The notes below the pieces were generated by a model that saw only the letters and a list, made by a program, of their open reading frames with translations, was not told where the DNA came from and ran no database searches. A DNA stretch of 5,778 nt from Methanomassiliicoccaceae archaeon (lineage in GTDB: Archaea; Thermoplasmatota; Thermoplasmata; Methanomassiliicoccales; Methanomethylophilaceae), in contig JAIRTZ010000151.1 in NCBI GenBank assembly GCA_031254685.1, forward strand, positions 1 through 5,778, written 5' to 3'. Position numbers and translations under genes: made by a program. Below, piece by piece: positions 1-5,590 of this stretch. How positions within the stretch are numbered: position 1 is the first letter of the stretch; each line of letters opens with the position of its first letter.

Positions 1-360
1 CTTCAGAGAGTTACGTGGTGCGCCGCGAAGATGGCACAGAATAAAGTGAACGACGAACGCATTCTGATATTGCTCAGCGGGATGGCCGGCAGCGGCGACG
101 CACAGGTGCGCGAGAACGCGGTGTGGGGGATCGGCGAGGCCGCGGGGACAATAGCGATGGCCGATGATGAGCTGGTCGCGATATCCTTGCTTCTCGATGA
201 CGCGGAGCACGATGTGAGGGGGATGGCCGCGTGGGCCGCCGGAAGACTGTACCATAAATGCGAGATATTATCGGAAGAGATCGAGGAAAAACTGAACAAA
301 CTTCTGAACGATCCCTCCGAATTCGTAAGGTCGGCGGCGAAATTCGCGCTTGACGGATGA
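1..360 (+). CDS. HEAT-repeat protein, 3' part (start lies before the window)
   Basis: The reading frame is open from the first base to the TGA at 358-360, giving 119 residues. The visible part is built from HEAT/PBS-lyase-type helical repeats: three regularly spaced cores, DAQVRENAVWGIGEA, EHDVRGMAAWAAGRL and SEFVRSAAKFAL, each have the aspartate/glutamate-x-VR-x-x-A-x-x-A pattern. The bases before the first ATG (31) also translate to repeat-like sequence (VTWCAAKMAQ), and no Shine-Dalgarno precedes that ATG. The true start is therefore most likely upstream and this is a 5'-partial gene. HEAT repeats generally form protein-binding solenoids; the partner cannot be told from sequence. No signal peptide or membrane segment is visible in this part. 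The gene converges on alaS with a single base between the two stop codons. If a full protein really began at 31 it would be only 109 residues. Confidence 0.75.
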   Translation, partial: LQRVTWCAAKMAQNKVNDERILILLSGMAGSGDAQVRENAVWGIGEAAGTIAMADDELVAISLLLDDAEHDVRGMAAWAAGRLYHKCEILSEEIEEKLNKLLNDPSEFVRSAAKFALDG

Positions 361-361
361 T

Positions 362-2134
362 TCAGAACTTCCCGACGACGGCCTTGATCCTTCTGACGCC
401 GGCGGCGGAGCTCTCTTCCTTCTGAATTTTGAAACCGCCGATGTCGCCGGTGTTGCTTACGTGGGGGCCGCCGCACATCTCCTTCGATACGCCTTCGATG
501 GTGTACACTTTCACGATATCCTGATACTTGCCCTCGAACACGCCGATCGCGCCGCTTCTCCTCGCCTCTTCGTACGGAATTTCCTCGCAGACGACGTCAA
601 TATTCCTTTTTATCGCGTCGTTGACGATATCCGATACCTTTTGAATCTCCTCGGGAGTCATTTTCCGATCGAAGTTGAAATCGAATCTTAACCGCTCCGG
701 CGTGATGTTGCTGCCCTTCTGCATTATGTCCGCGCTCAGCACCTGCCTGAGCGCCGCGTTCAGTAAATGCGTTGCCGTGTGCAGTTTCACGGTATCGTCG
801 CTGCTGTCCGCGAGCCCGCCCTTGAACTTCTGTTCCGCGCCGGCCCTCGACTTCTCCTGATGCTCTTTGAATCTTTCCTCGAATCCTTTTATATCAACGG
901 AAACCCCGCGCTCGTCGGCGAGCTCCTTCGTCAGTTCTATCGGGAAACCGAACGTATCGTACAATCTGAACGCATGCTCGCTGTCCAGCGTCTTGGAATT
1001 TCCGAGCTCTTCGAACATACGGTCCGCGATCCTGAGCCCGCGGTCCAGCGTCTTGTTGAATTTCTCTTCTTCGGCGGCGAGGTTCGAATAAATGAACTCT
1101 TTGTTCCGTTCCAATTCCGGGAACACGTCCGAGTACTGTTCTACGATTATCTTTGAGATGTTCACCATCCGGCACCCTTCGATGCCGAGCTTCCGCATAT
1201 AGCGGCTCGCCCTTCTGATCAGTCTTCGGAGAACGTAGCCTTGGTCCATCTTCGACGGCGCCACGCCGCGGTCGTCGCCGAGCAGGAACGTCGCGGAACG
1301 CAGATGGTCGGCGATGATCCTGAACGCTCTCACGTTATCTTCATACTTTTGTCCCGAGAGTCTTTCGATCTCTTTGATCGTCGGTATGAACAGTTCCGTA
1401 TCGTACGCGCTCTTGACGCCGTTCATCATCGCCAGTACGCGCTCGAGGCCCATCCCGGTGTCCACGTTCTGCTGGCTCAGCGGAACGTACGAGCCGTCCT
1501 CCTTCTTGTTGTACTCCATGAACACGTTGTTCCATATCTCGACGTACTTTCCGCATTTGCACGCCGGCCCGCATTTCGGCCCGCATTTCTTTCGTCCGTC
1601 GTCATAGAATATCTCGGTGTCGGGACCGCACGGTCCCGTCAGCCCGGCCGGGCCCCACCAGTTGTCCTCCATCCCGTAGAAGAATATCTGATCGTCGCGG
1701 AATCCCAATTTCTTCCATGCGTTGTAAGTCTCCATATCCTTGGGAGCGTTCTCGTTCCCTTCGAACGCCGTCACCGCAAGGTTGTCCGGTTTTATTTTCA
1801 GAACTTCGGTGAGAAGGTCGTAGCTCATCTTTATCGAGCCTTCCTTGAAATAATCGCCCAACGACCAATTGCCGAGCATCTCGAAGAACGTCAGGTGCGT
1901 GGAGTCGCCGATATCGTCGATATCACCGGTCCTGATGCATTTCTGATAATTCACCAGACGTTTGCCGGCCGGATGTTTCTCACCCATGAGATACGGAACG
2001 AGGGGGTGCATGCCCGCCGTCGTGAACAATACCGTGGGATCGTTCTCGGGTATCAGCGATGCCGACGGGATGTAGGCGTGCCCTCTCTTCTTAAAGAAGT
2101 CAACGTACGCGTTCCTAAGTTCTTTCGCATTCAT
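362..2134 (-). CDS. alaS: Alanyl-tRNA synthetase, short bacterial-type form lacking the C-Ala domain
   Basis: Class II aminoacyl-tRNA synthetase that charges tRNA-Ala with alanine in the cytoplasm. From the ATG at 2134 it is 590 residues. The class II core spans about 1-235, with the early segment SLIPENDPTVLFTTAGM, motif 2 around R68 and motif 3 GMGLERV at 227-233. A helical tRNA-binding region follows (about 236-440), then the editing domain, whose metal ligands are HTATH (H452, H456) and CGGPH (C554, H558). The protein stops right after the editing domain; the usual DHHA1/C-Ala part of about 850-900-residue AlaRS is absent. A cysteine cluster, CGPKCGPACKCG, starts at C184 and may bind zinc. 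The N-terminus lacks the extra domain of archaeal AlaRS, so a bacterial-type origin by transfer is inferred. A GTG at 2143 is an alternative start. ATG 2134 is preferred because MNAKELR fits the family start and a TATA box lies about 30 bp upstream. No Shine-Dalgarno is seen. Confidence 0.95.
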   Translation of the reverse strand: MNAKELRNAYVDFFKKRGHAYIPSASLIPENDPTVLFTTAGMHPLVPYLMGEKHPAGKRLVNYQKCIRTGDIDDIGDSTHLTFFEMLGNWSLGDYFKEGSIKMSYDLLTEVLKIKPDNLAVTAFEGNENAPKDMETYNAWKKLGFRDDQIFFYGMEDNWWGPAGLTGPCGPDTEIFYDDGRKKCGPKCGPACKCGKYVEIWNNVFMEYNKKEDGSYVPLSQQNVDTGMGLERVLAMMNGVKSAYDTELFIPTIKEIERLSGQKYEDNVRAFRIIADHLRSATFLLGDDRGVAPSKMDQGYVLRRLIRRASRYMRKLGIEGCRMVNISKIIVEQYSDVFPELERNKEFIYSNLAAEEEKFNKTLDRGLRIADRMFEELGNSKTLDSEHAFRLYDTFGFPIELTKELADERGVSVDIKGFEERFKEHQEKSRAGAEQKFKGGLADSSDDTVKLHTATHLLNAALRQVLSADIMQKGSNITPERLRFDFNFDRKMTPEEIQKVSDIVNDAIKRNIDVVCEEIPYEEARRSGAIGVFEGKYQDIVKVYTIEGVSKEMCGGPHVSNTGDIGGFKIQKEESSAAGVRRIKAVVGKF

Positions 2135-2159
2135 TGAGCGCACGCATACGATTCAAGGA

Positions 2160-2167
2160 TAAATAAA
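2160..2167 (-). promoter_or_regulatory. TATA box (box A) of alaS
   Basis: Read on the minus strand this is TTTATTTA, centred about 29-30 bp before the ATG at 2134 and about 20 bp before the alternative GTG at 2143. The spacing would put transcription initiation at or just before the ATG, giving a leaderless or nearly leaderless mRNA. This agrees with the lack of a Shine-Dalgarno sequence and supports ATG 2134 as the start. Confidence 0.55.
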
Positions 2168-2243
2168 CAATCCCGGGCATACTGTTAAGAAAAGTTCTAT
2201 CTGCATTCTGAAACGAAACAGGATGAGGAAAGATTTATCTAAG

Positions 2244-2277
2244 TTAATTTGCATTAAGTTAATGGTCATTAATTTAG
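2244..2277 (+). repeat. Left copy of a 34-bp inverted repeat flanking the ATPase-nuclease gene
   Basis: AT-rich 34-bp element ending 23 bp before the ATG at 2301. Its reverse complement recurs at 3624-3657, just past the gene's stop codon; hand alignment gives 29 of 34 identical positions. The core is CATTAAGTTAATG, a palindrome around one central base, overlapping TTAATGGTCATTAA, a palindrome around two bases. The element is therefore a chain of alternating ATTAA/TTAAT half-sites. A further direct copy, AAGTTAAT at 2241-2248, repeats the AAGTTAAT at 2256-2263 with a 15-bp period. It could be a terminal repeat of a mobile unit, an operator for the downstream gene, or both. Confidence 0.8.
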
Positions 2278-2288
2278 CAAGTTTATAT

Positions 2289-2294
2289 GAGGTG
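2289..2294 (+). promoter_or_regulatory. Shine-Dalgarno sequence deciding the ATPase start
   Basis: GAGGTG lies six bases before the ATG at 2301 and would pair fully with the anti-Shine-Dalgarno at the 16S rRNA 3' end. No comparable sequence precedes alaS, nifB or the UPF0216 gene, so this gene is initiated in a different way from its neighbours. The overlapping TTTATAT at 2282-2288 is too close to the ATG to be its TATA box. Confidence 0.7.
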
Positions 2295-2300
2295 CCGTAA

Positions 2301-3602
2301 ATGAGATTCTATGACAGGGAACCGGAGCTTGAGATCTTAAGGAAAAATAAGGAGCGGTCGAAAGACACGGCTGTCTTCACGGTCATCACGGGCAGAAGGC
2401 GCATAGGTAAGACCGCACTTGTGAGGGAATCAGAAAAAGATAATAAATTCCTGTATTTCTTCGCTGACCGAAGCAGCGAAGCCCTGCTCTGCGAACAGCT
2501 TGCGGACGCCGCGATGAGGGATCTCGGAATAAAATTGTTCCACTCAGGCCGCTTCCAGCAGTTGTTCGAACAACTGATGGTATACGGGCAAAGTAATAAT
2601 TTCACATTCATGATAGATGAATTCCAGGAAGTGGAGAGAGCCAACAAAGTTATCATGAGCCATATGCAGAATCTTTGGGATACGTACAAATCGACATCCA
2701 AGATAAATCTCATCGTCTGCGGCTCCGTCCATTCGATGATGATCAAATTATTCAGCAGCAAACAGCCGCTCTACGGAAGGGCCACATCTAAATTCAACAT
2801 CGGGCCCTTCAAACCGAGCATCGTGAAAACGATACTCAAAGATCATAACCCGAACTTTAAACCGGATGATCTGCTGTTCCTTCACATGGTGGCCGGCGGT
2901 GTGCCGAAATATATTGAAGAGTTCATGGACGCAAAGGCCACGACATTCGAAAAAATGCTCGACCACATATGCTCTCCGGGCTCCCTCTTCCTGACCGAGG
3001 GAAGGGACCTCCTGATATCGGAGTTCGGAAAAGATCACGGAACATACTTCTCGATCCTCCGGATGATCTCGAGAGGGATGACCAAAGAAACGGATATAAG
3101 TAATGTGATAGGAAAGGAATGCGGCACATATCTTGAGAAAATGGAAAAGGAGTATAACTTCCTGAAGAAGACCAGGCCGATAACTTCAGAGGGCAACAGC
3201 AGGGATGTAAGATGGAGGGTCGTCGATAATTTCCTGAGGTTCTATTTCAGATATTTGAACGGGAACCAGTCTCTGATCGAAAAAGAAGAATACGGCCTTT
3301 TGAAAGAGATCATCAAGAATGACTATCCTCAGTACAGCGGTCAGGTGCTCGAGGATTATTTTATAAGGAAGATCGCCGAAGAGGAAAGGTTCACGGAAAT
3401 AGGTTCATATTGGGATCGGAAAGGGGAGAACGAGATCGATATCGTAGTTATTAACGACCTCGATAAGAAGACGACGGTCGCAGAGGTAAAGAGGAATCCG
3501 AAGAAGGCGAATATCGGCGACCTTAAGGAAAGGGCCGCGATGGCCCGCGGATTGGACAAGTACGATATGGAGTATCGGATACTTTCACTCAATGACATGT
3601 AG
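2301..3602 (+). CDS. Archaeal STAND-like ATPase with C-terminal DUF234 (PD-(D/E)XK nuclease-like) domain
   Basis: A 433-residue protein of the archaeal ATPase_2/DUF234 family. The start MRFYDREPELEIL matches the usual family N-terminus. The ATPase has Walker A GRRRIGKT (31-38), Walker B FTFMIDEFQE (101-110, acidic pair D106-E107), a sensor-like strand LIVCGS (137-142) and LYGR (157-160), a possible arginine finger. A winged-helix-like region follows at about 245-295. The C-terminal part (about 305-433) shows nuclease-fold signatures: E351, GENEID with D380, and AEVK with E395 and K397, the arrangement expected of PD-(D/E)XK enzymes. All key residues are present, so it appears intact. No signal peptide or membrane segment is seen. 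The family is multi-copy in many archaea and its role is unsettled; defence, selfish or regulatory functions have been considered. Base composition is AT-richer than the neighbours, and 34-bp inverted repeats flank the gene. This suggests acquisition as a unit. Confidence 0.9.
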   Translation: MRFYDREPELEILRKNKERSKDTAVFTVITGRRRIGKTALVRESEKDNKFLYFFADRSSEALLCEQLADAAMRDLGIKLFHSGRFQQLFEQLMVYGQSNNFTFMIDEFQEVERANKVIMSHMQNLWDTYKSTSKINLIVCGSVHSMMIKLFSSKQPLYGRATSKFNIGPFKPSIVKTILKDHNPNFKPDDLLFLHMVAGGVPKYIEEFMDAKATTFEKMLDHICSPGSLFLTEGRDLLISEFGKDHGTYFSILRMISRGMTKETDISNVIGKECGTYLEKMEKEYNFLKKTRPITSEGNSRDVRWRVVDNFLRFYFRYLNGNQSLIEKEEYGLLKEIIKNDYPQYSGQVLEDYFIRKIAEEERFTEIGSYWDRKGENEIDIVVINDLDKKTTVAEVKRNPKKANIGDLKERAAMARGLDKYDMEYRILSLNDM

Positions 3603-3623
3603 CGAGAAATACAGACAACGTAA

Positions 3624-3657
3624 TTAAATTAATAGCCATTAACTTAATGGAAATTAG
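3624..3657 (-). repeat. Right copy of the 34-bp inverted repeat flanking the ATPase-nuclease gene
   Basis: This element begins 22 bases after the ATPase coding region ends and is the reverse complement of 2244-2277 with five differences in 34. It contains CCATTAACTTAATGG (3636-3650), a perfect 7-bp palindrome around one base. The next gene on this side (nifB) points toward it and ends at 3749, so the element cannot be nifB's promoter. That makes a purely promoter role for both copies unlikely. No obvious target-site duplication is seen outside the two copies. It could also act as the 3' hairpin of the ATPase mRNA, although no clear oligo-T tract follows. Confidence 0.8.
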
Positions 3658-3696
3658 TTTGTATATCCGGACGTAAGAAGGACATAACTGATGTAT

Positions 3697-3717
3697 CGGG
3701 CATTACGGTAATGCCTG
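3697..3717. terminator. Stem-loop between the convergent ATPase and nifB genes
   Basis: GGCATTA (3699-3705) and TAATGCC (3709-3715) form a perfect 7-bp stem with a CGG loop. On the plus strand it extends by a G-U and a C-G pair to nine. It lies between two genes that converge, where a bidirectional terminator is expected. Neither side is followed by the oligo-T run typical of archaeal termination, so a termination role is only suggested. Confidence 0.35.
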
Positions 3718-3733
3718 TTGCGTCACGGCATCC

Positions 3734-3748
3734 GTCCGCCCGGCGGAC
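3734..3748 (-). terminator. GC-rich palindrome directly after the nifB stop codon
   Basis: GTCCGCC and GGCGGAC flank a single base, a perfect 15-bp palindrome abutting the nifB stop codon at 3749-3751. As RNA it would fold into a 6-bp GC-rich stem with a 3-nt loop. No T-rich tract follows on the minus strand, so it may stabilise the mRNA end rather than terminate transcription. Confidence 0.35.
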
Positions 3749-4990
3749 TCATAGGCTCTTGCGGACCTTCACAGCATTCCGTATCGCTTCGTTAACATTG
3801 CCGGAGGCGACGTGAACGAATTTGCCGGAACCCCTCAGCTCGCTCATCGGCCGCGGGCCGATCTCCCTGACGACGATGATGTCCGCGTCCTTCAGCGAGA
3901 TGATACGGTCGAAGATGTTCCTGGTGTGCGCGTCGCCGTAAACGCCGCCGTGCTCTTTCACGCCGACAGCGCCGTCCTCTGTGACGTCATCGCCGTTCAC
4001 CGTGTACATACGGAATGACCGCGTATTTCCGAACCCCCCGTTCACCGTGATCCCGTCGTCCGACGCGACCGCGACCCGGACGGCGCCGCCGACGGTGCCG
4101 TCGGCCCTTACGTTAACGGGCCCGCATCCGGAGCCGCATGCGCCGACGCGTATGAACTCGTTCGATCGATCCCTATCCAAAAGGCCGATCGCGTCCGCGC
4201 GGCATTGTCTGCAGTGACGCATCATTTTAACGTCCTTCGAACAGATGTCCATCAATCGTTTCCTTTCCTCCGGCGTCGGTGCGCGCATATTCGAAAATCT
4301 CGTGCCTTCAACGGGTATCAGCGGAAGGATGTTGACGATGTAGACGCCGAGCTTCTTCACCGCGCCCACGAGGTCCGGGATATGATGATCGTTGATCCCG
4401 GGGATGAGGACGATGTTCACCTTCACCAGCATGCCGAGAAGAATGCATTTTCTGATGCCTTCCAGCTGGTTCTCCAGTAATCTTTCGGAGGCCGCCTTTC
4501 CTGTCAGTTTCTTTCCGTCCCAAATGACGAACTCGTAGATCTTCGACGAGACGTCCGTGTCGATCGAGTTCATGGTCACCGTGACGAAACGGACGCCGAG
4601 TCCGTACAGCCGTTCCGCATGCACCGGGAGCATCAGCCCGTTGGTGGAAAGGCATAACGTGATGTCGGGATATCTTTCATGAATGAGCTCCAGCGTCCTG
4701 AACGTTTCGTCGTTGGCCAGCGGATCGCCGGGGCCGGCGACCGCCGCGACGCTCAGCTCCGGAATTTTTTCTTTCACGGCGCCGACCTTCTCCGACGCTT
4801 CCTCCGGCGTGAGCACGGAGCTGGTCACACCCGGCCGCGACTCGTTGCTGCAATCGTATTTGCGATTGCAGTAATTGCATTGTATGTTGCATCTCGGCGC
4901 CACCGGCAGATGCATGCGCGCGGATCTCCTGTGCGCCTCCTCATTGTAGCACGGATGATCCCTCAGCGCATCCGCGAGCTTGCCGTCCAT
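3749..4990 (-). CDS. nifB: NifB, FeMo-cofactor biosynthesis radical SAM enzyme with NifX-like C-terminal domain
   Basis: NifB builds NifB-co, the 8Fe-9S-C precursor of nitrogenase cofactors, from two 4Fe-4S clusters with a SAM-derived carbon. The 413-residue protein has the NifB N-terminal motif DHPCYNEEAH (C14), the radical-SAM cysteines CNIQCNYC (C34, C38, C41), KYDCSNESRPGV (C47), the AGPGDPLA stretch (85-92) and the HCRQC pair (C260, C263), so its cluster ligands appear complete. Residues from about 278 on resemble the dinitrogenase cofactor-binding NifX/NafY domain (VRVAVASDDGITVNGGFG). There, GGFG stands where related proteins usually have a histidine before FG. The frame stays open to 5137, but ATG 4990 is the start: it precedes the first conserved motif and a TATA box lies about 29 bp upstream. 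The extension would run through the divergent gene. No other nif gene is visible, so nitrogen fixation cannot be concluded. Confidence 0.93.
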   Translation of the reverse strand: MDGKLADALRDHPCYNEEAHRRSARMHLPVAPRCNIQCNYCNRKYDCSNESRPGVTSSVLTPEEASEKVGAVKEKIPELSVAAVAGPGDPLANDETFRTLELIHERYPDITLCLSTNGLMLPVHAERLYGLGVRFVTVTMNSIDTDVSSKIYEFVIWDGKKLTGKAASERLLENQLEGIRKCILLGMLVKVNIVLIPGINDHHIPDLVGAVKKLGVYIVNILPLIPVEGTRFSNMRAPTPEERKRLMDICSKDVKMMRHCRQCRADAIGLLDRDRSNEFIRVGACGSGCGPVNVRADGTVGGAVRVAVASDDGITVNGGFGNTRSFRMYTVNGDDVTEDGAVGVKEHGGVYGDAHTRNIFDRIISLKDADIIVVREIGPRPMSELRGSGKFVHVASGNVNEAIRNAVKVRKSL

Positions 4991-5015
4991 GCATGACGAT
5001 GCGCTCGCACGTATG

Positions 5016-5023
5016 TATATTAT
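5016..5023. promoter_or_regulatory. Shared divergent TATA box for nifB and the UPF0216 gene
   Basis: The 55-bp gap between the two start codons contains a single AT-rich element, TATATTAT, reading ATAATATA on the other strand. Its centre is about 26-27 bp from the UPF0216 ATG (5046) and about 29-30 bp from the nifB ATG (4990). Those are box A distances for leaderless transcripts in both directions, and neither gene has a Shine-Dalgarno. The box is flanked by inverted ACGTA (5009-5013) and TACGT (5031-5035) and by the palindrome CGTATACG (5033-5040), possible regulator sites. Confidence 0.6.
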
Positions 5024-5045
5024 CACTTCGTACGTATACGGGCGT

Positions 5046-5432
5046 ATGGATGTCGAACATCTTCTCTCGGACATCAACGCGCACGCGCCCGTGCAGAGAC
5101 GGACGCTTGCCGAGCACACGGATTCCGGGGACCTCACCTACAGGACGCGCAGCGGGCATACGTGCGAGATGACGGAGGCCGAGATCGATATACTGAGCAA
5201 AGCGTGCGCGGAACGCGAAAAGATATCGTTACGGCTGCCGATCATCGTCACAACCGATACGTCATCATCGCAGGGCGCATGGAAGGTCGAGGGACGCACC
5301 GAGGTGTCCGTCGTTTCGAAGCTGCTGTCAAAGAGTTCCGTCCGCGAGGATCTTATGATATTCTATCATCCGCACCTCAGGGAACTGCAGAGGATGCTGC
5401 CGAATTCCGTCATGGTGCTCTTCATTCCTTGA
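5046..5432 (+). CDS. UPF0216 / DUF61 family protein of unknown function
   Basis: A 128-residue, cytoplasmic-looking protein with no signal peptide or membrane segment. It matches the archaeal DUF61 pattern as I remember it: an N-terminal LLSDINAHAPVQRRTL (6-21), where the family has an N-x-H-x-P-x-x-R-x-x-L stretch; a central LRLPIIV (62-68); GAWKVEGRTEVSVVSKLL (77-94); and a C-terminal FYHPHLRELQRMLPN (106-120). No function is established for the family. The frame extends upstream to a TTG at 4980 and ATGs at 4989 and 5013, but those starts would lie inside nifB or the shared promoter. ATG 5046 fits both the family start and the TATA box about 27 bp upstream. It is transcribed away from nifB from the shared promoter, so co-regulation is possible. 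A short hairpin follows the stop codon. Confidence 0.83.
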   Translation: MDVEHLLSDINAHAPVQRRTLAEHTDSGDLTYRTRSGHTCEMTEAEIDILSKACAEREKISLRLPIIVTTDTSSSQGAWKVEGRTEVSVVSKLLSKSSVREDLMIFYHPHLRELQRMLPNSVMVLFIP

Positions 5433-5445
5433 CGCTGCTCAGCGT
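5432..5445 (+). terminator. Hairpin at the end of the UPF0216 gene
   Basis: ACGCTG and CAGCGT flank two bases, beginning on the last base of the stop codon. As RNA it folds into a 5-bp stem with a GCUC loop. It is followed by a moderately T-rich stretch, TTAATCCTATTTCTATGG, which suits archaeal termination better than the other hairpins in the window. Confidence 0.4.
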
Positions 5446-5468
5446 TAATCCTATTTCTATGGAATAAT

Positions 5469-5476
5469 TATAAATA
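5469..5476 (+). promoter_or_regulatory. TATA box in the 3' intergenic region, first of two
   Basis: TATAAATA lies within a longer AT-only run (5464-5480). Initiation would be expected near 5499. Downstream, CCCCG (5517-5521) and CGGGG (5530-5534) form a hairpin with an 8-nt loop. The only reading frame here is 21 codons, ATG 5503 to TAA 5566-5568. What it transcribes, if anything, is unclear. Confidence 0.4.
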
Positions 5477-5563
5477 TAATACGCGCGTAGGCGGTCTGCT
5501 CGATGAGACTTATGGCCCCCGGTCATGTTCGGGGAACGCCAATAAAAATCGAATTTGGAAACC

Positions 5564-5571
5564 TTTAAATA
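5564..5571 (+). promoter_or_regulatory. Strong TATA box with purine-rich BRE, second of two
   Basis: TTTAAATA is a near-consensus archaeal box A, preceded by GGAAACC, which resembles the purine-rich BRE. The combination is typical of strongly transcribed archaeal genes, including stable RNAs. Initiation is predicted near 5591-5594, exactly where the structured stretch described at 5591-5778 begins. Confidence 0.55.
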
Positions 5572-5590
5572 CGTCTCCGATAATCGGGAA

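Noticed and set aside
3..476. 157-codon open frame on the minus strand across the HEAT gene and the alaS end
   Set aside because: It runs across two well-supported genes and its product is low-complexity serine/arginine-rich sequence.
1241..2137. 298-codon open frame on the plus strand, opposite alaS
   Set aside because: It is antisense to the conserved AlaRS catalytic core, is arginine/valine-rich without recognisable domains, and is explained by codon bias of the alaS strand.
2282..2288. TTTATAT as the ATPase TATA box
   Set aside because: It lies only about 16 bp before the ATG and next to the Shine-Dalgarno, which would put transcription initiation inside the gene.
2244..3657. Classical insertion sequence
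   Set aside because: The only enclosed gene is an ATPase-nuclease, not a transposase, and no target-site duplication flanks the repeats.
4980..5045. Upstream TTG/ATG starts for the UPF0216 gene
   Set aside because: They lie in nifB or the shared TATA box; family similarity begins at the ATG at 5046.
4991..5137. 49-codon N-terminal extension of nifB
   Set aside because: It lacks NifB similarity, runs through the divergent promoter into the UPF0216 gene, and the family start is at ATG 4990.
5520..5545. 5S rRNA-like CCCGAACA on the minus strand
   Set aside because: The match is only a few bases; the flanking conserved 5S helices and loops are missing.
5495..5570. Box C/D guide RNA after the first TATA box
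   Set aside because: The only C-box-like string (TCGATGA) deviates at two positions and no CTGA D box follows at a suitable distance.
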